A DNA stretch of 64,000 nt from Druceiella hillmani (GCA_039881145.1 JAYKKI010000077.1:3418501-3482500); one strand, 5' to 3'; shown: positions 33,601 through 46,987, counted from the stretch's first letter. Notes: generated by a model from the sequence alone, not told the origin. Numbers and translations: made by a program.

Positions 33601-36600
33601 TACTCCACTATATAGTGATAATTTTCTATTACCACTTGCTCCACTGTCATCTTTTCGATAGCCACTTTCCTTCGAACGCCTCCCTTTTTTCTTTGATTTT
33701 TATTGATTAGTAATGAATTTTCTTTTCAAAATTTACATAAGGTTTACATTTTAAAAATTACAAAGGGGGGCACAGCCAAATTTTGAGCAATTTCCTTCAA
33801 TATTGGAAAAAAAATATATTTAAGCTCTATTTAAAAAAAAAGTTATCCAGACATTAGAGTGCTGTACAACAAAAAATATTTCACATTTCGAAAAGTGACG
33901 TAGCAGGCTTCCATATCCAAAGGATCCAAAGACACTATTTTATTGTCGCAACTCTGTCCTCTGTCTGTCCATCTATCAGAGACAGAGTCCGAAAAATTAT
34001 GAACAGAGTAAATTTCAGAGAAATTTAATGACTCTGTAATTTATATCGTTATGTATTACCTACACGTATATGTATTGCCTTCATCAAAATTTTATTATTT
34101 TTTAAAATTCAACTACAACTTTTACTCTCACTCCGCGATTTTCGATTTTATTTTTCCCCATTTTCACGAAGAATTTAAACGTTTCAACTCCCCACTTTTT
34201 GATTTTCGGTTACAGTAGCGACACAATATAATTTATAGAAAGACTTTTGTATTCCAAAAATATTTTGCAAGCTTTATGTAAGTTTATGTACTGAAAACCA
34301 CAAAATACTCGATTACTATGGTTTAGCAATCTACGTTTACACAAAAATTCCAGAATCTACCTATATGCATTTTGAACAAATTTACACGTAGCAGTTTGAA
34401 TATGTTTTATATTTATACTTACATATATGCGTATACGTAATACTTTAAATAAGTTTTATGTTTATTCACAAAAAGCCAAAAGTGTACACATCGTAAATAA
34501 AAAAAGTCCTCATACAAAAAAATAAACAATAGAAAAAAGTTAAACACCGCGGTTACAAGGAAGGTTCGCGCAAAATGAAGTCTGAGGACAGTTACCAAAA
34601 TCAAAGAGGACAGTCAAAAATAAAATGTGTTTATAAAAAAATTTAAAGAAGATTGTTTATATAAATTAAAATATTTCACAAATCACTGTGAAAATTGGAA
34701 AATTTATAGGTTTCTGTTCTTATTGTGTTAACCAATCGATAAAAAAATGAATCCCCAAAAGAGGTCAATAATTCCAACCTGTAACTTGTCTTCATAAATA
34801 CATACATGCATACGTACAGACCAACGGACGGAGAAGGATATCAATTTTTAAAGGCAAATTTATATCATAAGACATACCTTTAAAAATTAAAAAACAACCT
34901 ATTTTTCTGTAGAGCAAAATCTCTTCTTTCCAAAAAAATATAGTAACAGTTGGTTACTTGTGAAATTACCCGGGTTAAAATTAATTGTCATGATAAAACT
35001 CCAGACTGGCGCGAGGGTCGATAATAAGGCACACAAAGCTGAGTACACAATGAGTAATCTTTGTTTTTATTTATTTCCTGCAGATGTAACCCGTAATCAC
35101 CTTAAATGTGACAATGCTCAGTGTGCTTCATTCATTTCACGACTATATTAAATTAAATACGCCATTCACTTCATTTAGCGTTTTATGCTGCCTTCTGCTA
35201 TTTGTATTCCACAAGGCTAATGTGAGCATACGTACGCTGCAATGTTCGCCTGTCCTCCCCACGCTCATTATAATCGACTTGCCTAATTTGGTGATCGTTT
35301 TTTGATTCATTGACTTGTTCAAAAATACGTTCGTCAAATTGCTAAATGGTTCACAATCAGTTATTTTTATTTCAAAATTTTATTTCAAATGTTTATTTCT
35401 TTATATTGTATTTTCCGTTGAATTTTAAAATAATTTCTGCCTATTTTGTGAATCCGTTCTAGGTGTAACTATTGATTTTACGAATATATAAATATATGTA
35501 GGCTCTTCATAGAGTCAGATGAACACGATCAGATGTAATTCAATTCAACTCCGACGGGAATTGTTTTTAATCATGGATTTTTTTAAATACTGTATAATTA
35601 TGTTGATAACCCCTCAGTTTTGAGCTTGGTAACGTTTTATGTTCCGGAATGTTATGTGAAAGGACGGAGTTATAGTTTATTACACCTGCCTAAAGTGGGT
35701 ATGAATATCTTGCAGATTTGATAAGTCTTTCACGCACTTGTACTGATCAATGAGGTATTGCTGAAGGCGTCAAATCTTGATATTTTTTTTTCACCGTTAA
35801 CCACTTTAGGATTGCGATTATGAAGTTGCTGGTAGTTAACGTTTGATAACTAGTTAGTTTTATGCATAATTTAAATTATTGTGATTTTTTTTTTCTATTA
35901 ATTATTATTTATCACATAACATAAACTACATAAACTACTACAAAATATTGTATTTTAGTGTTTGCGTAAGTCCAACACTTTCAAGTTACCTGTAAGTTTT
36001 TTATATAAATAATCAATAGAATTTGCTATTACAATTTATTGTAAAATATAAATGGTGAAGACTTTTACTGCTAATTAATATTTAACTAACTTTTTGTCTA
36101 TTTATTTGTACTAGTAGTCGCTCAGTGAACGACATTCGACCGTAATTCTTAATGAATTTTTAATTTTTAAGTTTGAACGTTATTAAGGGTTCTTTATCAT
36201 AAATATACCTCTATAATCATTTGAAACTTCGAACTGAAATTACGTAACAGAATTTAATTTTAATAATAAAATGTACTTACCTACTCACTTTGTTGAAAAC
36301 ACTGATATACTGAGGCGAGAGCAAGTCACTTCAGATTGCTGCTACAAAATTTTCCATTTGTAAGAGGTTTATATTAACCAAACAGTATTTCAGTGTTATA
36401 TAAAACACAGATATCTATTACACAAAATATAAAATAAACGCTGTTTTGCTTTGACACTTTCTTGCCATACTGCCACAGGCTGTTGAAAAAGAAACATTTG
36501 AAATCACACAAAATTCACAGCTCGAAACTCGTTCAGTAAATCTGACATTTTAAAATTCTTTTAACGACAATCTCTAACCTGTGCGACCACAGACTATTAT

Positions 36601-37261
36601 GCGGTTGACATTGTCAGTATGAACGTAAACAATGAATCTTTTAATGTAATTATAATAAATAATTGAATAGTAGCACACATGTGTACATAAATTTTAGCTT
36701 TCTGTACACCTTTTCCAAATAAACTTTGACTATGTCAAATCTCACACTCCTTCATGCGCACAATATGCTTAAAAAGGGATACAAAATGTTATCTTTACAT
36801 ATTAACATATAGATTATATTTGAACTGATATACCGATTTGAATGCAACAAATTTTAATTTCTATAGGAAATATTCACGTAATGAAATATTTAACATGTAT
36901 TGATAAAAGTGACAAACAGGCAGAGGATACAGTAAAGTAGTCGTTGGTCTGGCTTTTATCCGAGGAAAAACGTGGCCGTCAAATAATAATTATTTACAAC
37001 TAATTTATTAACATTACTCTGTACGGTCCGGACTTTATTTTGTAATTTAGTACAGAACTATAGAGTTTAATATTATGAGATAAAAACGCTTATGCAAACT
37101 GTAATATTTAACTATTGAGAATATGTAATATTTAACAATAGAGAACGTTTTTGTAAATTTTATTTTCACGTACAATCCTTGCAAATATTATTTTAATATG
37201 GTTTAAAAGATTAATTTTAAAATGCAGCCTACTTACTTCGATACCTTAAATTAAATCATTA
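33601..37261. other. long AT-rich non-coding stretch
   Basis: No gene confirmed. One strong splice-acceptor-like site, 'atttatttcctgcag', ends at 35083 and is followed by 22 open codons (start DVTRNHLKCDNAQC) to TAA at 35149-35151, which could be a tiny terminal exon. A 'ctctgtctgtccatctatca' stretch near 33955 resembles part of the moth-type repeat. Confidence 0.35.
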
Positions 37262-37805
37262 TAGTTACAAAATTAACAAACCGGCAAAATGTGTGTCTGA
37301 CTCGCACATTGCCGTTCCGTCCTCTGCTAGAAGTGGAATTACATCATTTGTCATAAATCATTAGCAGCATGGACTTTCTAGCGCAATAAATATTTAATTA
37401 TACAACAGAAGTCAAATAAATATTAACGTGAATACCTTCAAACTATTACATCCAGAACCATTGTTATAGTTTTCCTCCACACTTTGCATAAATTTATAAA
37501 AACGCTGCTTTAACATAATTTTATATATTTTTTTTTACTTTATTCCTATGTGCTTTTGAAGATTTTTCGTCTAACATATAAGTGAAAACACCGTGCCTCC
37601 CCCAACCCTCCATAAAATTTCAATGTAAATATTTTTGAATGTTAGCTTGTTGATTTATGTGCGGGTTAATACGCATTATTACTATGCCAAATTTCAAGTT
37701 TTTTGTCTTAAAACGGTTTGTGAAAAACACGGCTCAGCAGATGAACAGACAGACGCGTGAGTGATCATATAAAAACGTTTTTCTGTTTAAGGTGCGGAAC
37801 AATAA
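37262..37805 (-). mobile_element. Lepidoptera-type interspersed repeat, copy 2
   Basis: Begins 'aaaccggcaaaatgtgtg', 'gactcgcacattgccgttcc' and ends 'agacagacgcgtgag' with 'aaggtgcggaacaataaaaa'. In reverse complement this is the typical start ('ttccgtacc...gtctgtctgtc') and end ('gagtc...cacttggccgg') of the family at 24.3 kb. The interior is largely decayed. Confidence 0.45.
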
Positions 37806-38125
37806 AAACAAACACACTTTTCCTTTTAATAAAATTACTAACCAAGCGTTTCTTCTTCAAATAGATGAGAATTAAGCACAAACAAGAATAAAATTTTTCA
37901 GAAATCCTTCAACGTAGAAACATTGAGTTCGGTCACTGAGCTATAGAAAAATTGTATCAGCAACTCTATTCTACAAAATATTATGAATCGTTGTAAGCTC
38001 TTTATCTGTAGAATCGAAATAATGCTGCCTAGTAAAGTAAAATAAGGATAATATTCTTAAAAAATCTTGTATTTCAGTTGATCTATACTTGAAATATAAA
38101 AAAAGAAAATATACAGTGTACATAC

Positions 38126-38126
<1 letters not shown>

Positions 38127-38182
<56 letters not shown>
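38127..38182. repeat. (TA)n microsatellite
   Basis: 28 uninterrupted TA dinucleotides. Confidence 0.95.
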
Positions 38183-38186
<4 letters not shown>

Positions 38187-39679
38187 CTTTTAGTCGTTAA
38201 CAAGTACATTAACTTACAAGAAAAATATTCTGTGATTCTTTTAATCTTTATCATATAATTACCTTTTCGTTAACACCTCTAATATTATCATCAACTTATT
38301 TTAAATTTCCGCCTTCTGTCTGCTGAGATGGATGTAAATCAGTGATTAAATATCCGTTAATGGCATTAAAAATACATTCGTTATCTCCTAGAGTTCATTA
38401 ATCTTATTGTGTGTAACAGGACTATTAGAGGGCCGTAAAAGATCTCTAGGGAAAGAATGTTGTCATGAAGGGATAAGATGTTGTCATGAAGGCCCCCTGG
38501 AGGGGCCCTGATACAACCCGAAAAGAAGACGTGAACAGTGTTCGTAGCTGATTGTAACTGCAGTTTTTTTTCTATTCATAATGGTAGTATTTTTATTTTG
38601 AGTTTCTCTTTATAACTTGGTGAAAGACCATATCGTGGTAACAAATATTTTAACTTGATCAAAAATCATATCATGATAATAAACCATTTGGCTTTATGAT
38701 AAACTATATCACAGTGGATAGGCAGCAAATACAAATTAACATAGCAGCTAACTCAAGTAGCGAATTCACAGTTTCTGTTGAAACATAAAAGTGTTAGTGA
38801 TATTAACTTACGGCAGACGATCGCATCATTCAGATACTATGTAGGGTGAAAAAATTTAATTACAGTTCATTTATACAAGTTTACGTCTCTATGTTTTTAT
38901 ATATAATACGAGGGATGTTATAATTAAAGCCGCTTACTAATTACGGCGATTTAATAATTGATGGCATTTAAATAACGATCAACTTGATCGAGATGAAAGC
39001 AAAAACTTGAATTTTTTGTACTAATTAAATAAGTGGATCGTGCGCACCCACCAAAGTTACAAGTCTCACGCCCTAACTAATAATCCCAGATAAAAAAAAA
39101 CACAAAAAGAAACTGAAAACGCTAAGCCATAAACATCAATTAAAAATGAATTAAAACGTCATTACTGCTATTCGGCTTTTAGAATATTTTTTTAATAAAC
39201 CAAAAACTATAAATTATTACTGAATTAAATAAACATTAATTGCTTACAGTTTTTCACATTACGACGAACAGAAAAAGTAACGAAAGAAGATTGTTTGTAC
39301 GTGTGGAGTTGGTATATTTGTTTATCACACGATGATAAATCGATTGTCGAAAATATAAAAAAATCCCATAATATTAAAAAATCCCATAATTCGGAAATTC
39401 GTTTCTACAAATTAAGAATTGAAAGTGAGGATACGCGCCAGCCAAATCATATTACAATTTCAATCAATACCAAAACCTAGCTGCATGGCGATATAATAAA
39501 TTTAAATTTCAAATTCTCTTCTTCGATTGTGACCACTATAAATAATTACATTGCATTCATGACCCGTCCATAGTAGCTGTGGTTTGCGTGCACGCAACAA
39601 ACAAAATAACATGATTTTTAGTGTATTTCTCACACCGTGAAAAACAAAGTTATTGCTGCGGTCGATACCGAAAATACCC
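38183..39679. other. AT-rich non-coding stretch
   Basis: A small direct repeat 'atgttgtcatgaagg' occurs twice at about 38457-38485, next to a short GC-rich hairpin around 'ggccccctggaggggcc'. A 'tacgagggatgttataatta' stretch near 38910 resembles mariner-type termini but has no partner. Nothing else seen. Confidence 0.4.
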
Positions 39680-40035
39680 AACATGTCTCAAAAACTACAC
39701 AACATATCTTATTCAAACCAATTTTCGTTGAAAGTGTGTATTATGTTATAATACCTTAATTTTTAGAATTTTATACACGCTAGTGAAATTTTAGAGACGC
39801 CCTTTTGAAGAGTTTAGAAACGCATATCTCACCGACATTTGATTTATATAAAAAAGTTATTTAGAAACCTTTATTTTATTTTTATGACCTATCTGACAAT
39901 GCTCCACACGTTTATGTGCACTGGATTTTTTTCATCACTCAGTCACATATATTGAGTGCCACCCCTAATATAATTTTTTTTTCATAATTCCACAATTTCA
40001 CTATATAACGTTTCATAGAAGACACCTACGTTTTA
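39680..40035 (-). mobile_element. Lepidoptera-type interspersed repeat, copy 3 (partial)
   Basis: Its reverse complement matches 24470-24790 in order: 'ggtgtcttctatgaaacg' (for 'atggcttctacgtacc'), 'aattatattaggggtggcac', 'gactgagtgatgaaaaaa', 'ccagtgcacataaac' and 'agataggtca'. It is an internal fragment without the GC-rich terminal motif. Confidence 0.6.
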
Positions 40036-40183
40036 AATATGGGTCAAAATGTTATCTTGAACTATGTACCGAACAAGTTTATTTGCTTCAGTAAGGTCAC
40101 ATGGCATGCAAAAAGCTCCACTCCAGATCTTTCCAATGTTTTCTTTATATATTTTTATACTATGGATTAGGTAAACTGATGGT

Positions 40184-40227
40184 TATTCGATTATTCGTAG
40201 ATTAATATTCGATTATTCGTAGATTAA
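40184..40227 (+). repeat. 22-bp perfect tandem duplication
   Basis: 'attcgattattcgtagatta' plus two bases occurs twice in direct succession (40184-40205, 40206-40227). Confidence 0.8.
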
Positions 40228-40639
40228 TATATATTCCTGGGTTAAAATCGACATTCATCTGCGACACTGCATCGTCCTATTTAATGGGTCTTTTATATCG
40301 AGGTTCATCAGATGGGCATAAATTGTTTGATTTAAGTTTTAAATGCAAGAGTTTTAATATAATTCTACAGCAAGGGCTTTAAAACAAACGAAATGAAACG
40401 AAAATTCTACTCAAGATTACGTAAATCAACCACATTGAAGAACACAATCATTCAATTCAACGAACAAGTGGTGACTTATTCGGATGCCGCACTGATAGTA
40501 CAAGCGATAAGACTTTTCAATATCCCTAATCGTTCCAAAAATACTAGAGCCTTGTATTTAACTATAAATACTAATCGTGAATTAATAGAATCGTAAATTT
40601 TATTTCACAAATATTAATTGATTTATTAATTTTTCATAC

Positions 40640-40684
40640 AACTAAACAATTCATAATGGCAAAGCCATTATGAATTGTTTAGTT
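40640..40684. repeat. perfect 21-bp hairpin with 3-nt loop
   Basis: Arms 40640-40660 (starting AACTAAACAATTC) and 40664-40684 are exact reverse complements around AAA. It lies 44 bp after a 67-codon AT-rich frame (40393-40596), but I do not trust that frame as a gene. Confidence 0.9.
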
Positions 40685-41506
40685 TTGTTGTTTGTTTTGT
40701 AACTTAGCGGTAAAATCAAAACCACTGTCAATCGTTTATTTTTTAAAAATAGCTTTTAGAAAAGTGACTAAGAAAATGGGGTTTTAAAAATATAAAAGTG
40801 TACATAATCTCAGTTCGGTCATAACGTGTTACGATGCCGCATTCTGTAACAATTCCCGTATTACAAATATACTGAAGTTCTAATCGCCACCGGATTCGAA
40901 CTTGTACTTCCTGTCGTGTTTAGGCAAGATACTATTTTAGTAATTAAATACCATATTTTCCAAAACAACACTAATCGAATGGTAAATATAAGAAAATTAA
41001 ATGTAAGAAACACTAGCTTAAATTAATTCAAACAGCATCATAGTTGTCAAAACTGGACATATACATAAGGGGTTTAAATTTTGTATTCTTTTCAGAATGC
41101 TGCACTAAGTGAATATTCTTCCACACTATGAATCACAGGTAAAAAAGCTTTATTAGAAACTTTGCGACGCTGATTTCAGAGCTGGATGGTATAATGGAAA
41201 AGTTTCACAACAGAAGAAAAAAAGCTGCCAAATAGGTGAAAATGAAATAATTGGTATAAATTGCTAAATAGTGTGAATTCTAATATTCCTGGTATCCATT
41301 TTTATTGAAGAACCTTTCTATTTATATATTTCCATCGATATTTTTAATCTTATGTGGATTTATATTTTCTTCAGTTAAACAAATTAGACTATTTTGTTTT
41401 TTTGGTATAATTTTTGGAATAATGGCAATTGTTTTGCTACTCTAGCCAATTACTTTATACGAAGACAATATTTGATTGGTTCATGGTATTAGATTTAGTA
41501 TTAGAT
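40685..41506. other. AT-rich non-coding stretch
   Basis: A B-box-like 'ccggattcgaac' (about 40889) lacks the rest of a tRNA or SINE. Nothing else seen. Confidence 0.4.
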
Positions 41507-42066
41507 ATTCTTCTCTTTCCCCGTCCCTTTCCCTTCCCCTTTGCCTTTGCTTTCTTTTTCGGTCTCGCCTTCTCCTTCGCCTTCCCATTCGCCTTCGCGT
41601 CCGCTCTCACGTTCACCTTCGCATTCGGGTTCGCCCCGCGTTCGCCTTCCACTTCCCCTTCGCCTTCCTCTACACCTTCTTATCCCCCTTCCCCACCCCT
41701 CTCACCACCCCCTTCTGCTCACCTCAACCTTCAACTCCTCACCTTCAACTCCTACCCTTGCCCTCCCCCACCCTTCTCCTTTCCCTCCCCCACGCCTTTC
41801 CTTCTCTCGCCCCCTCCCCCTCCCCCACCCTTCCCCACACACCTACTCATATTTACCCTCCCATCTCTTCCCCCTCCCCTCCCTGCCCCTCCTCTTCCCC
41901 TTCCACTTCCCCTTCCCTTCCAATCCTCCCCCATCCTCTTACAATCTCCCTCCCCATCCACCCCTTACCCACTCCCTCTCCCTTCACGCACCTCTCCTCC
42001 TCCACTCCCCCTTTCCCTTCCCCTCTGTCTCTCCCTGCCCCAAGCCGTTCTCTCCAATTTTTTTCC
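41507..42066. repeat. 560-bp C/T-only-biased (polypyrimidine) tract
   Basis: The plus strand is almost entirely C and T. The first ~160 bp show a 6-bp beat of 'ttcgcc' type words; the rest is a CCCT/CCTT mixture. All three plus frames and both main minus frames are open for 60-220 codons because stop codons need purines or T-A words that are absent, so they are not genes. Such tracts can form triplex (H-) DNA. Confidence 0.85.
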
Positions 42067-42246
42067 ATTCAAAATTTATTAAGTCTTAATAGCAGTGTTC
42101 ATAGTAATTTTGAAAATTTTAAATGGCTGCCATTTCCAAAATAATTAACCGACAAAGCTCATCTTCCAAATTATTCAATATAATCACCCAAGTGATATAC
42201 CAAATTTCAGCGAAATCGTTTGAGCTGTTTCCGTGGAACCATTTAC

Positions 42247-42253
<7 letters not shown>

Positions 42254-42306
<53 letters not shown>
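42254..42306. repeat. (AT)n microsatellite
   Basis: About 26 AT repeats, with imperfect continuation to 42316. Confidence 0.95.
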
Positions 42307-42316
<10 letters not shown>

Positions 42317-42317
<1 letters not shown>

Positions 42318-45300
42318 AGAATTGCTCGTTTAATAATATAAGATATATAAAAGTATTTCCCGTCTGTGCTTCAAGTAAAAACAAAATTTTAATTAAATAG
42401 GCACTTGCTATCCTTGTGTTGATTTTTGTTTAATCGAATGTATGTAAAATGAAAAATATTGTATTTAACCTTTATTCGCATTATTAAAAATATCCTCTTA
42501 TGTATTACTAGGCACTTTCATGGTTACGTACGTATAATATTGCACTCGTTTTTGACATATTAATTTAACACGTTACGTCGTGTTATATTCAATGACATGA
42601 TAATATTAATTTTTGAAATCAATAATTTTGGATTTTTAATCGTTGTGTTGTTGATATATAAATACGCTACCAAAATCATCACCTACAGCAAAAATCGCGC
42701 CACTTGAACGCCGATTCTTTAGACCCCTGTTTTGTGAACCATTAAATAAAATCCAGACCGGTAAATGGATACAATGAAAGGTCCACAAAAAAATGTGAAC
42801 CAAATCCCATCACTGGCTTTATCCTGTATGTATGTTATACGCCAGCAGGAGTTTATAAAATTGGTGGTTGTTACATATTTTGAACTTTCTAATTTTCTAT
42901 ACACGTGGGAAAATTTTGAGTCAACCCATATTGATATGTAGTGGTGAATCTCATCAACGTCTCATTTATATTTTTATTAATTAAAGTGGAATATTTTATA
43001 ATGTGAACACGTTATAGGAGTCGAATATTCATTTATTATCGACATTAAAATACCGGCCAGCCATTTTGTTACGCAATATCAATTATATGGTTTTGGCATA
43101 TTCACGGGCGATTTGAACTTCGCACTAACGGTGGTTGGACGACCTTGCTAATAGAATAGCAATTTGCGCGACCTTTTGGCGGCTCGTTAGTGCTTTATTT
43201 ATGTACGCCGTTGATATCGTTGCTATATTACCATTTCGCCCACGGCTTTTTGTTAGTAACAGTGGGATGTCTATTTATTCAATTGTCAATGACAGTGACA
43301 ATGAATGTCAGGGTAATAAACAATTGTCAGCCAAATCGTGGTCGTCAGTCGGCCGATACATTTCTTTATTTTTTAATCCATGATATCGCATCGAGGTGAA
43401 ATATTACAGCAATGAATGTCCTACCTATGCCCAAATATTACAGCAATAAATTCGTGATACGAATATAAACAGACATACTCTATGCCTTTTTTGTATGTCT
43501 TTAATTTATGTGTTTCTTTACCTGTTACGGTTAGTGAGGAAATGGCACTATTTTGACTATTGCGATATCTTGATCATGCATAACAAAATCAAAGGTCTCT
43601 GATTTTTCACCTCAAAGTCGTTAAGAAATCTTAAGTTTCATTTTATTTCGTAGAACTGCACTAAACTGGGTGAGTAGTTTTAAAATGGCGACGGTTCAAA
43701 GTATGAAAAAATTCAGCAAAATTCAACCTTAAAACATAGTAGACAAGTGATACATCAATATACAGAAGCTTTCTAATATTGTAACGTTTGTCGAGAAGGT
43801 TTCTTTCATAAATTGTTGATAAAGGAAATACGCTCTGAAATGCATTTCAGTGCTATGCATACGACATAAACTATTTCATTATTTCAGATTTTTAGTTATT
43901 CGACCACCAGCAAACGTCATCATTTATTTTGGCAAATATTCCTTTAAGAAATTATATATTTCATCCCAGTCAATTTTTAATTTACATTTGTTTGGTCTCA
44001 TGTCACGGCATTTAATATAACGTCATGAAGCAAAGTTACCGCTAATAGAGATTCTACGAAAAGACAACCAGATAACATTGTTAATATTAAATTTCGTTTC
44101 ATTGTATTTTTTCGAAAATCTATAGCGCCAATTAATATCGAATTTTTATTAACTTTAACGCAAATATTTCTTCCCCTTCGATTATTTCTCACCATTATTT
44201 TTGCATTGTGGTATAAACATTACATAAAAACCCACTAAATACAAATATAATTAGCACTACAAGAGCTCAGTAAACTATAAACGTTAACGTTTATATGTAT
44301 AAACGTTTAAGAAGATCCAGTATTTCGATTAAACTATTCATAAACTTTGATAACATTTTTCGCCGCTTAAATATATTGCTTAGTATATTTAATTTATAAA
44401 AACGTCGCAAATCCCGCAAAAACTGTAAAATGTATAATCATTGCAATAATTTTTCACTAAATTTCAGGTAAACATCCAGTAACGCTGTTTCTTAATTGTA
44501 ACTGTTATAGTTTCGGAAATTCGGGCGATGCAGATGAATGCATTTTTTATGGACGTTTTCAACAACATCTGGCATAAATTTCTGAGAAAACAGTTTTGGA
44601 TTTCTTACTACTTTCTCATTCATTTTATGCCTCATACGAAATATGAAGTTAATGTCTAATATTTCAAAGTGAAATAATTTCTGAGAAAAACGGCTATAAC
44701 AGACGAACAAATGGATCTCTGTGGGATGTAAGTAATCTAATAAGGGATTTTTTGTATCGAGGTGCAGAACCTTAAAAAATCGAAATTCGTGTGTTAATTC
44801 ATTGGGTTTTCCAATGCGATTAATACCTACGAAATAAAAGATTATATGTAATTATTTTTTTATAAACTAAAAAACAATTATTTACTTTTCTGGAAAGCGA
44901 AAATAAATTCACAGCAACATTAAACAATAAACTTATTACAATAAAAATCTGACAATATGGCTATTCCAAACTGTATAATTATAATTAAAAACCTGCAAAA
45001 TTTAAACTTTGAAATACATTTTTCAAACATTTTTCGAACATTTTCCACGAAAACACTGCAATTTTTAAATATTAACAATCGTAAACTTATATAATTATTT
45101 ACATAGTTAATATACCTCTTAGGAAAACAAAATCTAAGAATTAAGGGAACGCTTTATTATTTCCCTACGATTTCAAAGAGGAGTGAAATTAATAACATAT
45201 GTGACATTTTCAATGTTATGTAAAATAATTTGTTAGTCAATTTTTGAACTTAACATTGATATGTACAAACAAAATATTTAAATAACGATATTTTAAATTA

Positions 45301-46074
45301 TAACAAATTTATTACTAATACTTTCAAGAAATATACATATTTATTTTTTAGTTTGTTAAAAACGTATTCTACATATCCTTTCGTTACTTTTAAATATTTT
45401 AAAGAATCGATACAGACCTTCTCTTCTCGGTGCCAGATTCATGAATTATCAGCCCATCCCTGGGTTTACTTTTTGAAAACCTACGCAACTTTAAATATTG
45501 TTCATCCATTTTTCGTTCAGAATTTACATAAAAAAATTATGGAAATAGCTGTATTATAACATCAAAAATTAACCATCCATAAAAGCTTTCAAAATTCGTC
45601 TGAAATTGTGAATCTTCTGATTTCAACTGGGTCTTTTCCTCCCGTTCATATTCTTTTTCCCGCATGCCTCAACATTTTTGGTCTTTTTTTTGCCGACAGT
45701 TAAAATTTTGGCGTTTTTTACGTCGCCTATATATTTTTTTCAATTTCATTTATACTTTTGCCAAAATTGCAATAATACAGCCTTTTGCAGCCCACATGGA
45801 ACTAACTTCAGTAACATGGAAGCAGTAACATGGAATTTCTCGGTTATGGCTGACTAGAAGAGATTTTAGTAATAGATTCACAGTATATACAAATGTTACA
45901 TTAGATATTTATATATACATTAAATTCTATCCATAGATAAAAACAAAGTTCTTTAATTTGAAATGAACGCTGAGTATTCATGACAAGAAAAAAGTAAATT
46001 TTTGTTGTCTGAGGCCTGAAACTATAACTCGAAACTTTACACGTATATGCGTAATTAAGTACAATTGGCTACTA
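42317..46074. other. long AT-rich non-coding stretch
   Basis: No gene or defined repeat recognised. A GC-richer patch lies at 43120-43360 with overlapping 70-82-codon frames lacking motifs. Confidence 0.4.
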
Positions 46075-46987
46075 CACTAAAATTTAAATATATATAAAGC
46101 AATGTTACTATTGACTGACATATCAACGTTCAGTCCAAATCGCTAATGATAGGAATTTGAAATTTGAAGAGGGTGTTGATTTTATATTGTAAGCGTCGCT
46201 TCAGAAGGGATTTCTTGGAATTCATCCCCTAAGAAGGTAAAAAGAGATGGTTAAATTTATACAGGAAAAATATTTGTATTGTGAATTTTTCATGAAACTT
46301 TGTATTACTACTCTAAAATACAAATAATGAAACACGTATTTCAGCATTTACCGATATTTAGCCATTAAGGAGTTATTAAATTTGTATGGGGAAAATATTT
46401 TTATGGTAATTTTAACTTAAAACTTAGTACTAATGCTCTTCAATACAAATAATGAAACAAGTATTCAAGAATTTTTCGAGATTCAACCCTTAAGGGAATA
46501 AAAAGTGAGGGCAATAGTTGTATGGAAAAAATATTTCTGCTAAAAAATTTTGTGTGAAACTTGGCATTAATGCTCCTCAGCACAAATAATGAAACATGTA
46601 TTTAAGCATTTTCCAAAATTCAACACCTAAGGGGATGAAAAGTGGTGGCTAACTCAATATGAGAAAAATATTCATACCGTAAAATTTAACGTGAAATTTG
46701 GTATTACTGCTCTTCAATACAAATAACAAGAAACGTATTTCAGTATTTTCCGGGATTCAGTATCTAAGGGAAGAGAAAAGTGTGGGTAAATTTGTATAGG
46801 AACAAATATTTTCATGATAATTTGTAATAGCTCGCGCAAGATCTCTTTTGTGTCACATGTTTTCTTAACTCGAAACTGTCACCACGCTTTAATTTTGCGT
46901 GTGGCCAGAACGACTGAAAGTTAAAAATTAGACTGAAGTTTAACCAACGAATCTTCTACGCGAGCGAAACCGCGGGCGAAAAGCTAG
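46075..46987 (+). mobile_element. Helitron-like non-autonomous element
   Basis: The right end reads 'cgagcgaaaccgcgggcgaa' and then 'aagctag' followed by T, the CTRR-type end (CTAG^T) expected of Helitrons and seen on many lepidopteran repeats. The left part ('tatatataaagcaatg', 'caacgttcagtccaaatcgc', 'gaagggatttcttgga') also matches my memory of these insect elements. The 5' border is approximate and the hairpin before CTAG is weak. The interior is a tandem array (next entry). No Rep/helicase. Confidence 0.5.
46190..46835 (+). repeat. ~137-bp tandem array inside the Helitron-like element
   Basis: 'acaaataatgaaac' and variants recur at about 46320, 46445, 46582 and 46719 (spacing 125, 137, 137). 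Each unit also carries 'ttcaacacctaaggggatga' and 'tatggggaaaatattt' versions. Between four and five units. Confidence 0.8.

Noticed and set aside
38900..39010. Possible mariner terminal repeat 'tacgagggatgttata'
   Set aside because: No inverted partner and no transposase nearby.
40880..40930. Second B-box-like 'ccggattcgaac'
   Set aside because: T-stem does not pair and there is no acceptor stem or A box.
41429..42144. Overlapping plus-strand frames of 182-222 codons and two minus frames
   Set aside because: They are a by-product of a C/T-only tract in which stop codons are rare; all encode Pro/Ser/Leu or Gly/Arg/Glu low complexity in several frames at once.
43135..43399. 82- and 69-codon overlapping frames
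   Set aside because: Two different frames over the same GC-richer patch, no family features, no splice context.
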